This document shows, piece by piece, positions 1-6,117 of a stretch of DNA of 8,454 nt. A program made the translations under genes and the position numbers. Every line of letters begins with the position of its first letter. The first letter of the stretch is position 1. The DNA is from Enterovirga sp. (GTDB lineage Bacteria; Pseudomonadota; Alphaproteobacteria; Rhizobiales; Beijerinckiaceae): positions 1-8,454 of the forward strand of contig JAQGJZ010000230.1 of assembly GCA_028290385.1 (NCBI GenBank), in the 5' to 3' direction. Under the pieces are notes generated by a model. The model did no database searches and was not told the origin of the DNA. It was given only the letters and a program-made list of their open reading frames with translations.

Positions 1-2604
1 GTCGCGCAGGTGATCCCGATCGGCGGGGAGGTCCGGCAGTACCGGATCACCCCGAACCCGGCCGCGATGCAGGCGCTCGACGTGACCGCCGAGCAGATCG
101 AGACCGCCGCGGCGCGGTTCGGGACCAACACCGGGGGTGGCTTCGTCAACCAGCACGGGCGCGAGTACCTCATCCGGAACGTTGGCCTGACGGACCGGCT
201 GGAGGCCCTGCGCAGCACCGTCGTGGCGCCCGGCCAGGGACAGCCCATCCTGTTGCGCCAGGTGGCGCTTGTGGAGTTCGCGGCGGCCGTGAAGCGGGGC
301 GACGCCGGCTACAACGGCAACCCGGCCGTCATCATCGGGGTGCAGAAGCAGCCCGGCGCCGACACCGTGCCGTTGACGCGCAAGGTCGAGGAAGCGCTCG
401 GCGCCATCCAGAAGACGCTGCCCGCCGGCATCACGGCCACCAACGTCCAGTTCCGGCAGGCCACCTTCATCGAGAACTCGGTCGACAGCGTCCGGAGCGT
501 GTTGTTCGAGGCGGCGGCCGTGGTCGCGGTCGTGCTTATCCTGTTTCTGATGAACGTCCGGGCGACGGCGATCTCGCTGCTCGCCATTCCGATCTCGGTT
601 CTCATCACCGTTCTGGTGTTCCGGCTGTTCGGGCTGACCATCAACACCATGACGCTTGGCGGGCTCGCCATCGCGATCGGCGAGCTCGTGGACGACGCGG
701 TGGTCGATGTGGAGAACATCATCCGGCGCCTGCGCGAGAACCGGACAAAGGCGGATCCGGAGCCGGTGCTGCGGGTCATCGCGCATGCGAGCCAGGAGGT
801 GCGGTCGGGCATCGTCTACGCGACGATGATCGTGATCCTGGTCTTCGTGCCCTTGTTCGCGCTGTCCGGCATCGAGGGCCGGCTCTTCGCGCCGCTCGGC
901 GTCGCCTACATCGTCTCCATTCTGGCGTCGCTGGTCACCTCCATCACGGTGACGCCCGTTCTCGCCTATTACCTGCTCTCGGGCCGCACCGCGTCCAGCC
1001 ACCGTGACGCCTGGCTCGTCCGGCACCTCAAGCGCGGCAACCGCCGGCTGCTGGAATGGGCTTTCGGGCACCGGGCGGCGCTCCTCGGCGCCGCCGGGCT
1101 CGGGGTCGTCGCGGCGGGCGTGTTCGCCACCGCGCTGCCGCGCGCCTTCCTGCCCGCGTTCAACGAAGGCACGGCGCTGCTCTCGCTCGCCTACGAGCCT
1201 GGGATCTCGCTGGCGGAAAGCCATCGCCTGGGCTTCATCGCCGAACGCCTCGTGCGCGAGGTGCCCGAGGTCGCCTCTGTGGGGCGTCGGACGGGACGTG
1301 CCGAGCTCGACGAGCATGCCGAGGGCGTCCACGTTTCCGAGATCGACGTGGACCTGAAGCGGTCGGACCGACGCCGGGAGGAGATCATGGCCGACCTCCG
1401 GTCGCGCCTCGCTCCGCTTCCGGCCGTGCTCAATGTCGGGCAGCCGATCTCGCACCGGCTCGACCACATGCAATCCGGCGTCCGGGCCGAGGTCGCGCTG
1501 AAGATCTTCGGCGACGACCTCGACAGCCTGCGCACGCTCGCCGGCGGCCTGCGCGAGCGCCTGGCCAAGATCCCGGGCCTGGTCGACCTGCAGGTCGAGA
1601 AGCAGGTGCGGATCCCGCAGCTCCGCATCGACGTCGATCACGGCCGCGCGGCGCTGTACGGGCTGACCCCGGCCGCCATCACCCAGGCCCTGGAGGGCCT
1701 GTCGAACGGGCGCATCGTTTCGCAGATCGTGCAGGGCAACCGGCGCTTCGACGTGGTCATGCGGCTCGCGGATGGCGACCGCTCGACCACCGCGCTGAGC
1801 GAGCTCCTGATCGCGACGCCGTCAGGGCGGGTGCCGCTGCACCTCGTCGCGGACGTGACCGAGACGGACGGCCCGAACCAGATCCTGCGCGAGAACGCCC
1901 GGCGCCGCATCGTCGTGATGGCGAACACGGATGGAGCGCGGGACATGGCGGCCATCGTGGCCGACATCCGGCGCGCGGTGGACGAGAGCCGCTTCCCGGC
2001 CGGCTACGTGGCGGCGCTCGAAGGCACGTTCCAGGCGCAGGAGGAGGCGACGCTGCGCATCGCGCTGCTGTCGCTAGTGTCCCTGGCGCTGATCTTCGTC
2101 GTGCTGTTCTCGCGCTACCGGTCCGTGCCGCTCGCGCTGATCGTCATGGCCAACATCCCGCTCGCGCTGATCGGGGCGGTGCTGGCCCTGTGGATCGCCG
2201 GGCAGCCGCTCTCGGTCGCCTCCATGATCGGGTTCATCACGCTCGCCGGCATCTCGGCCCGCAACGGCATCTTGAAGATCTCGCATTACCTGAACCTCAT
2301 CCTCCACGAGGGCGAGACGTTCGGGCGCGAGGCGGTGATCCGCGGCGGCCTGGAGCGGCTGACACCCGTGCTGATGACGGCGCTCTCGGCGGGGCTGGCC
2401 CTGATCCCGCTGCTGATCGGGGCGGACGAGCCCGGGCGCGAGATCCTGCATCCCGTCGCCGTGACGATCTTCGGCGGGCTGATCAGCGCGACGCTGCTCG
2501 ACACCTTCCTGACCCCGATCCTGTTTCTCGCATTCGGCGAGCGGGCGCTCGACCGCATCCGGGCGAGCCACGACGGCGCGCTCACCCCCGCCGAAGCCTT
2601 CTGA
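1..2604 (+). CDS. Heavy-metal efflux RND transporter, CusA/CzcA family (5' truncated)
   Basis: This is the inner-membrane, proton-driven pump subunit of a tripartite metal-efflux complex that would work with a periplasmic adaptor and an outer-membrane channel, neither of which is in the window. The frame is open to the left edge. The first visible residues (VAQVIPIGGEVRQY) match the porter domain about 170 residues into CusA, so roughly that much is missing. The visible 867 residues show a block of membrane helices (about 167-326), a second periplasmic porter region, and a C-terminal helix block containing GISARNGIL. Helix 4 reads GELVDDAVVDVEN (nt 679-717). It keeps the Asp and Glu of the HME proton relay and adds extra acidic residues, while the first Asp of the CzcA DFG motif is Ala. 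The CusA metal-binding methionines appear replaced. A divalent-cation or unassigned HME subtype is likely. The stop lies 20 bases before the next gene, so they are probably co-transcribed. Confidence 0.93.
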   Translation, partial: VAQVIPIGGEVRQYRITPNPAAMQALDVTAEQIETAAARFGTNTGGGFVNQHGREYLIRNVGLTDRLEALRSTVVAPGQGQPILLRQVALVEFAAAVKRGDAGYNGNPAVIIGVQKQPGADTVPLTRKVEEALGAIQKTLPAGITATNVQFRQATFIENSVDSVRSVLFEAAAVVAVVLILFLMNVRATAISLLAIPISVLITVLVFRLFGLTINTMTLGGLAIAIGELVDDAVVDVENIIRRLRENRTKADPEPVLRVIAHASQEVRSGIVYATMIVILVFVPLFALSGIEGRLFAPLGVAYIVSILASLVTSITVTPVLAYYLLSGRTASSHRDAWLVRHLKRGNRRLLEWAFGHRAALLGAAGLGVVAAGVFATALPRAFLPAFNEGTALLSLAYEPGISLAESHRLGFIAERLVREVPEVASVGRRTGRAELDEHAEGVHVSEIDVDLKRSDRRREEIMADLRSRLAPLPAVLNVGQPISHRLDHMQSGVRAEVALKIFGDDLDSLRTLAGGLRERLAKIPGLVDLQVEKQVRIPQLRIDVDHGRAALYGLTPAAITQALEGLSNGRIVSQIVQGNRRFDVVMRLADGDRSTTALSELLIATPSGRVPLHLVADVTETDGPNQILRENARRRIVVMANTDGARDMAAIVADIRRAVDESRFPAGYVAALEGTFQAQEEATLRIALLSLVSLALIFVVLFSRYRSVPLALIVMANIPLALIGAVLALWIAGQPLSVASMIGFITLAGISARNGILKISHYLNLILHEGETFGREAVIRGGLERLTPVLMTALSAGLALIPLLIGADEPGREILHPVAVTIFGGLISATLLDTFLTPILFLAFGERALDRIRASHDGALTPAEAF

Positions 2605-2611
2605 CCCCCCC

Positions 2612-2616
2612 AGGAG
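2612..2616 (+). promoter_or_regulatory. Ribosome binding site of the GPNGG-motif protein gene
   Basis: AGGAG lies 8 bases before the ATG at 2625, just after the pump stop codon. It fixes the start of a gene whose frame is open far upstream, through the pump gene. Confidence 0.7.
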
Positions 2617-2624
2617 ACCTGACC

Positions 2625-2999
2625 ATGAGAAGATTGCTCGTCGTCGCCACCGTTGCCCTGCTGGCCACCAGCGCCGCCGCCCACGAGAACGCCAAGGGCC
2701 CGAATGGCGGCCCCGTTATCGACAGCGCCGGGCACCACCTGGAGCTCGTCACGAGCGGGACGGAGCTCACGATCTTTCTCAGCGAGCAGGACAACTCACC
2801 CATCCAGTCCGCCGGCTCGAAGAATGCCCGCGCGGTTGTTCAGGACGGCGGCAAGACCGTGACGGTGCCTCTGCAGCCGGCCGCCCCGAACAAGCTCGTC
2901 GGCGCCCTCCCCGGGCCGCTCGGCAAGGGCGCCCGGGTCGTGGTCTCCGCCACCATGCCGGACGGCCATGCCGTCCAGGGCCGCTTCGTCAACAACTGA
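2625..2999 (+). CDS. Small exported protein with GPNGG motif, probable periplasmic metal-handling accessory
   Basis: This 124-residue protein begins with a classical Sec signal peptide (MRRLLVVATVALLATSAAA) with likely cleavage just before His20, giving a mature protein of about 105 residues. The mature part starts HENAKGPNGG and has a His pair at 37-38. The rest looks like a small beta-rich domain of alternating hydrophobic residues ending RFVNN, with no cysteines. The GPNGG-then-hydrophobic-strand pattern resembles short segments near the N terminus of some CusB/CzcB-type adaptors, which hints at a link with the RND system. That resemblance is from memory and untested. The gene is 20 bases behind the pump gene and has a good AGGAG site, so translation with the pump is expected. 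I do not recognise a named family. A metal-binding or adaptor-assisting role is inferred from location and context. Confidence 0.85.
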   Translation: MRRLLVVATVALLATSAAAHENAKGPNGGPVIDSAGHHLELVTSGTELTIFLSEQDNSPIQSAGSKNARAVVQDGGKTVTVPLQPAAPNKLVGALPGPLGKGARVVVSATMPDGHAVQGRFVNN

Positions 3000-3005
3000 C
3001 AACAC

Positions 3006-3021
3006 CCGGCCGCCGCGCCGG
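3006..3021 (+). repeat. Small GC hairpin in the gap before the DUF305 gene
   Basis: CCGGC (3006-3010) can pair with GCCGG (3017-3021) over a 6-base loop, in the 43-base gap between two operon genes. It has no T-tract. It might stabilise processed mRNA ends, but a five-pair stem is weak evidence in DNA this GC-rich. Confidence 0.3.
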
Positions 3022-3042
3022 CCATGCCGACCAGGACCCATC

Positions 3043-3444
3043 ATGAAGACGAGAACACTCCTCGCGGCCCTCGCCGCAGCAGCGCTCGCCAGCGCGGCCT
3101 CCGCGCAATCCACCCACACGGGGCATGGCGCGCACGGCACCGCCGGTTCGGCCGGAACGATGCCGAACATGGCGCCCAAGGACGCCGACACGGCGTCCAC
3201 CAAGGACTTCAAGGACGCGCACATGCGCATGATGAAGAACATGGACCAGCCGTTCACGGGCGATCCGGACATCGACTTCCGCGTGCACATGATCCCGCAC
3301 CATCAAGGTGCGGTCGACATGGCGAAGGTCGCGCTGAAGCACGCCAAGGACCCCGAGACGAAGCGGATGGCGGAGGCCGTCATCAAGGAGCAGGAGCGCG
3401 AGATCGGCGAGATGCAGGCGTGGCTGAAGCAGCGTGGGCGCTGA
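3043..3444 (+). CDS. DUF305 family exported protein
   Basis: This 133-residue protein has a Sec signal peptide (hydrophobic Ala/Leu run at 6-20, likely cleavage near ASA-QS). A short His/Gly/Met-rich linker follows (HTGHGAHG, then TMPNM), and then one DUF305 domain. The family hallmark is at 82-93, HMIPHHQGAVDM, preceded by the Met-rich HMRMMKNM at 60-67. A C-terminal helix (ETKRMAEAVIKEQEREIGEM) carries Glu/Gln residues typical of the ferritin-like fold of this family. DUF305 proteins are common near copper-resistance genes. Clustered His and Met residues fit periplasmic metal binding, though the biochemical role is not settled. AGGA at 3033-3036, 6 bases before the ATG, supports this start over the longer open frame upstream, which would remove the signal peptide from the N terminus. 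Confidence 0.92.
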   Translation: MKTRTLLAALAAAALASAASAQSTHTGHGAHGTAGSAGTMPNMAPKDADTASTKDFKDAHMRMMKNMDQPFTGDPDIDFRVHMIPHHQGAVDMAKVALKHAKDPETKRMAEAVIKEQEREIGEMQAWLKQRGR

Positions 3445-3454
3445 GGTGGCGGGC

Positions 3455-3718
3455 ATGAGGTGCAGAGCCCGGCAGGCGCCATGGCTGGCGGTGGCGGTCG
3501 TCGCGGCCGCCGCCGGGGAGGCGATGGCCGCCTACGAGCTCCCGCCGGTCCGGACCGAGCGGGGCACCTGCATCCCGGGGCCCCACCACCCGCTTCGGGT
3601 GGAGAAGCTTCCGGGCACGCCGGTCGCGACGAACAAGAAGCGCGATCCGCTGGAGGATGCCCATCCGCATTGCGCCGGCACGGCGGCCGCTAGCGCGCCC
3701 AACACCGTGGTTCGCTGA
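3455..3718 (+). CDS. Unrecognised 87-residue exported Cys/His protein
   Basis: I do not recognise this protein. It starts with a basic N terminus and a hydrophobic run (WLAVAVVAAAAG) with likely cleavage near AMA-AYEL, leaving about 61 residues. The mature part has only two cysteines, C39 in GTCIPGPHH and C73 in DAHPHC, each close to histidines (H44, H45, H70, H72). This arrangement could form one disulfide or a metal site. Much of the remainder is Pro- and charge-rich, with little predicted hydrophobic core. ATG 3455 is preferred because GAGG (3443-3446) lies 8 bases upstream. A GTG at 3434 in the same frame would overlap the DUF305 stop codon and push the signal peptide inward. The position between DUF305 and DUF411 genes suggests a role in the same metal response. 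Function is unknown. Confidence 0.7.
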   Translation: MRCRARQAPWLAVAVVAAAAGEAMAAYELPPVRTERGTCIPGPHHPLRVEKLPGTPVATNKKRDPLEDAHPHCAGTAAASAPNTVVR

Positions 3719-3733
3719 ACCGGCATGAAGGAC

Positions 3734-3738
3734 AGGAG
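3734..3738 (+). promoter_or_regulatory. Ribosome binding site that decides the DUF411 start
   Basis: AGGAG touches the ATG at 3739 but lies 6 bases before the in-frame ATG at 3745. Normal spacing therefore favours initiation at 3745. Confidence 0.65.
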
Positions 3739-3744
3739 ATGACA

Positions 3745-4212
3745 ATGGTTGCGGGCCTCGATCGGCGATCCCTCTTGGCAGGTTTGGCGGCATCCGCCTT
3801 CGCGAGCGGCGTGCGGGCGGAAACCCTGCCCGAGATCAGGGTGACCAAAGACCCGAGCTGCGGGTGCTGCGAGGCGTGGGTGGAGCACGTTCGCGCGGCC
3901 GGGTTTCCGGCCAGCGTCAGCGAGGCTCCGGTGAACCCGCTGAAGGTGAAGCTCGGGGTGCCGCGCGACCTCGCCTCCTGCCACACGGCGCAGGTCGCGG
4001 GCTACGTGCTCGAAGGCCATGTGCCCGCGGACGCGATCCGCCGGCTGCTGCGCGAGCAGCCGAAGGCGACCGGGCTGGCGGTTCCGGGCATGCCGGTCGG
4101 CTCGCCCGGGATGGAGGTCGAAGGCTCCGAGCCCGAGACTTATCAGGTGGTGCTGTTCGGGCCGGGCGGGCGGCGCGTCTTCGCGACGTATCGGGGCGCC
4201 AAGGCGGCCTGA
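3745..4212 (+). CDS. DUF411 family metal-binding exported protein
   Basis: This 155-residue protein has the DUF411 layout. A KDPSCGCCEAWVEH motif holds Cys39, Cys41 and Cys42 and is followed by a helix, as in thioredoxin-like folds. Next come LASCHTAQVAGY (Cys79-His80), EGHVPADAIRRLL (His92), and the closing AVPGMPVGSPGMEV segment with two methionines. The N terminus LDRRSLLAGLAASAFASG resembles a twin-arginine signal, although the residue before RR is Asp rather than Ser/Thr, so Sec export is possible. DUF411 proteins are regularly encoded beside copper and silver resistance genes and are thought to bind metal through these Cys/His/Met residues. The gene is the last of the cluster, 26 bases after the 87-residue protein, and is followed closely by an inverted repeat. 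An ATG two codons earlier (3739) is possible but sits too close to the AGGAG. Confidence 0.92.
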   Translation: MVAGLDRRSLLAGLAASAFASGVRAETLPEIRVTKDPSCGCCEAWVEHVRAAGFPASVSEAPVNPLKVKLGVPRDLASCHTAQVAGYVLEGHVPADAIRRLLREQPKATGLAVPGMPVGSPGMEVEGSEPETYQVVLFGPGGRRVFATYRGAKAA

Positions 4213-4219
4213 CGCCGCA

Positions 4220-4257
4220 AGGGTCCGCGGGCTCCCTTGAGCCTCGCCTGGGACCCT
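4220..4257 (+). terminator. Nested inverted repeat after the metal cluster, possible terminator
   Basis: AGGGTCC (4220-4226) pairs with GGACCCT (4251-4257), and inside it GGCTC (4230-4234) pairs with GAGCC (4239-4243) over a CCTT loop. The structure begins 8 bases after the DUF411 stop codon. No T-tract follows (GTTAGAC), so it is not a textbook intrinsic terminator. It may act in Rho-dependent ending or protect the 3' end of the mRNA. Confidence 0.5.
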
Positions 4258-4299
4258 GTTAGACGCCGCGCCCTCCCTGAAAGCTCGTTGACCCCCTCC

Positions 4300-5574
4300 A
4301 TGTCGTCCTGCGGCCTCGATTTCGGCACGTCGAACACCACGCTTGGCGTTCTGTGCGAAGATGCCCCCCACCTCGTCGCTCTCGAAGGCGAGCACGTCAC
4401 CATCCCGAGCGCGATCTTCTTCGAGCCCGCCGGGACCGCGACCATCGGGCGGGCGGGGATCGCGGCCTATGTCGAGGGGCATCCGGGCCGCCTGATGCGC
4501 AGCCTCAAGTCGGTGCTCGGGAGACCTCTCCTCGAGGAGGCGACCCCGGTCGGCCGCTCGCGCGTGACCTTTCGCGGGGTGATCGAACGCTACCTCTCGG
4601 CCGTCAAGGCACGGGCCGAAGCGGAGCTCGGGCGAGAGCTGACGAGCGTCGTGCACGGCAGACCGGTGCATTTCGTCGATGACGATGCCGAGGGCGACCG
4701 CAAGGCCGAGGAGGCCCTGCACGAGATCGCCAGCAGCATCGGGTTTCGGCACATCTCGTTCGAGTACGAGCCGATCGCGGCCGCGCTCGACTACGAACGG
4801 TCGATCTCGAGCGAGCAGATCGCCCTGATCGCCGATATCGGCGGCGGCACCTCGGACTTCTCGATCGTCCGCATTGGCCAATCCCGAAGCCGATCGGGCG
4901 ACCGGAGAGGCGACATCCTGGCCAATGGCGGCATCCGGGTCGGCGGGACGGACTTCGACCGGCTGTTGAGCCTGAATACGGTGATGCCGGAACTCGGCTT
5001 CCGGAGCCCGGCGAAGCGGGCGGGTCTGGATGTGCCCTCGTCCTACTTCCACGAGCTCGCGACGTGGTCGAGCATCAACAGGCTCTACGCCCCGAAGGTC
5101 CGGCGTGAGATCGACGAGATCAAGCGCGACGCCGCGCGGCCGGAGCTGATCGAGCGCTTCCGCTCCGTCGTCTCGCAGGAGCGCGGGCACACGCTGGCCA
5201 TGGACGTCGAACGCGCAAAGATCGACCTCTCGGATCTGATCGAAGCGGACATCGCGCTCGGCTGGATCGAGCCCGGCCTGGCGGTGCGCATCGGCCGCCC
5301 GGACCTGGTCGCCGCGACGAACGTCCTGTCCGAGCGTCTCCATGCAACCGTGCTCACATGCATCCGGGATGCCGGGGTCGCGCCGGACGACATCGATGTG
5401 CTGTTCCTCACCGGCGGATCGACGCGCCTCACGCACGCTCGCGCGGCCATCAAGAGAGCCCTTCCGGCCGCGCGCGTCGTCGACGGGGATACGTTCGGCT
5501 CGGTCGGTTTGGGACTGACGATCCAGGCTGGGCGCCGCTATGGAACCAACGCCCCGGCCGCGCTTGCGGTCTGA
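4300..5574 (+). CDS. Hsp70-like ATPase of the YegD type
   Basis: This 424-residue protein has the actin/Hsp70 ATPase fold. It shows the phosphate-1 loop LDFGTSNTTLGV (6-17), a lysine in RSLKSVLGR (Lys70) at the place of the DnaK catalytic lysine, YEPIAAAL (156-163), the phosphate-2 motif ADIGGGTSDFSIV (178-190), ERAKIDLS (304-311), and the adenosine motif FLTGGSTRL (369-377). It ends shortly after FGSVGLGL, so there is no classical substrate-binding domain or lid. That length and order match E. coli YegD (about 450 residues), a poorly characterised Hsp70 relative. ATG 4300 places the LDFGT strand at the N terminus as in the family. A TTG at 4237 in frame would start inside the upstream hairpin loop. 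No strong Shine-Dalgarno is visible before 4300. A chaperone-like cytoplasmic role is inferred, and its clients are unknown. Confidence 0.88.
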   Translation: MSSCGLDFGTSNTTLGVLCEDAPHLVALEGEHVTIPSAIFFEPAGTATIGRAGIAAYVEGHPGRLMRSLKSVLGRPLLEEATPVGRSRVTFRGVIERYLSAVKARAEAELGRELTSVVHGRPVHFVDDDAEGDRKAEEALHEIASSIGFRHISFEYEPIAAALDYERSISSEQIALIADIGGGTSDFSIVRIGQSRSRSGDRRGDILANGGIRVGGTDFDRLLSLNTVMPELGFRSPAKRAGLDVPSSYFHELATWSSINRLYAPKVRREIDEIKRDAARPELIERFRSVVSQERGHTLAMDVERAKIDLSDLIEADIALGWIEPGLAVRIGRPDLVAATNVLSERLHATVLTCIRDAGVAPDDIDVLFLTGGSTRLTHARAAIKRALPAARVVDGDTFGSVGLGLTIQAGRRYGTNAPAALAV

Positions 5575-5590
5575 TTGAGCTTGGAAGCCC

Positions 5591-5596
5591 GGGAGG
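5591..5596 (+). promoter_or_regulatory. Ribosome binding site for the TTG-started acetyltransferase
   Basis: GGGAGG lies 4 bases before TTG 5601. It supports this non-ATG start, and no better in-frame ATG or GTG lies near the domain start. Confidence 0.6.
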
Positions 5597-5600
5597 CGAT

Positions 5601-6050
5601 TTGGGCAGCCGGTATGGGTTGCAGATCCGGACGGCCGCCCCGGCCGATGCCCCGGGCATCGCGGAGTTGATGGCGGCCGCCGGTGTCGTGATCAGCGCGT
5701 CTGCCCTGACGGCCCGGCTGGAAGCCCTTCGTCAGGAGCAGGGAACGGCTCTGCTGGCCCTGGAATGGGGGCCTCCCAGCGGGCTCATCGTGCTGAACTG
5801 GTTTCGAACGCTGGCGAGCGACCATTTGGTTGCGCATGTGAGCACCTTGCTCGTGGGGCCCGAGGAGCGCCGCCGCGGGATTGGCCGCATGCTGCTGAAA
5901 GCGGGCGCACAGGCCGCCCGCTCAGCCGGGTGCGGGGAGCTCCAGCTCCTGGTCTCCCCTGATGAACCGGGCCTGCAGGAGTTCGGCCTGGCCAACGGCT
6001 TCGACGCCAAGGGCAGCGTCCTCACGCGCGGGCTGCGCAAGAAATCCTAG
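5601..6050 (+). CDS. GNAT family N-acetyltransferase
   Basis: This is a 149-residue single-domain GNAT enzyme, expected to move an acetyl group from acetyl-CoA to an amine. It opens with the typical first strand IRTAAPADAPGIAELM (9-24). Motif A is AHVSTLLVGPEERRRGIG (79-95), with the acetyl-CoA pyrophosphate loop R-R-R-G-I-G followed by the helix RMLLKAGAQAARSAG. Strand 5 is GELQLLVS, and motif-B-like EFGLANGF (127-134) is where a small-molecule acetyltransferase often has a Tyr; here the nearby positions are Phe, Leu and Ala. The TTG start gives a normal family length and has a good ribosome binding site. The gene follows the YegD-like gene by 26 bases on the same strand, so the two are probably co-transcribed. 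The acceptor substrate cannot be told from the sequence. Confidence 0.88.
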   Translation: MGSRYGLQIRTAAPADAPGIAELMAAAGVVISASALTARLEALRQEQGTALLALEWGPPSGLIVLNWFRTLASDHLVAHVSTLLVGPEERRRGIGRMLLKAGAQAARSAGCGELQLLVSPDEPGLQEFGLANGFDAKGSVLTRGLRKKS

Positions 6051-6057
6051 CCCGCGC
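6026..6057 (+). terminator. GC inverted repeat across the acetyltransferase stop codon, possible terminator
   Basis: GCGCGGGCT (6026-6034) is a perfect 9-base inverted repeat of AGCCCGCGC (6049-6057), with a 14-base loop. The right arm includes the last two bases of the TAG stop at 6048-6050. It lies between convergent genes and could end transcription from either side. No T-tract follows on either strand, so a terminator role is inferred from stability and place. Confidence 0.5.
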
Positions 6058-6117
6058 ACCAAGGCGCCTCGGCCACGCCCTCGCCGTCGTGCTCACGCCC
6101 CGGATTCGAAGCCGGCC

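Noticed and set aside
1056..2624. Frame open upstream of the GPNGG protein through the pump gene, which could suggest a longer protein
   Set aside because: The upstream part is an Arg/Gly/Pro-rich out-of-frame reading of the pump gene. The signal peptide and AGGAG place the true start at 2625.
4288..4293. TTGACC resembling a sigma-70 -35 box before the Hsp70-like gene
   Set aside because: A matching -10 box would fall inside the coding region, after the ATG at 4300, and no good TATAAT-like sequence is there.
4237..4299. TTG-started N-terminal extension of the Hsp70-like protein
   Set aside because: It would start inside the hairpin loop, has no ribosome binding site, and adds 21 residues before the conserved first strand that the family places at the N terminus.
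3532..5436. Open frame of 634 codons on the minus strand across the metal cluster end and the Hsp70-like gene
   Set aside because: It is rich in Arg, Ala, Gly and Pro, has no recognisable domain, and lies antisense to two well-supported genes. Long antisense frames are expected in DNA this GC-rich.
6100..6115. Palindrome-like sequence with TTCGAA between CCGG arms, resembling a tRNA T-loop or attachment-site fragment
   Set aside because: The stem is only four pairs with mismatches next to the loop, no acceptor stem or other tRNA arm follows on either strand, and no integrase is in the window.
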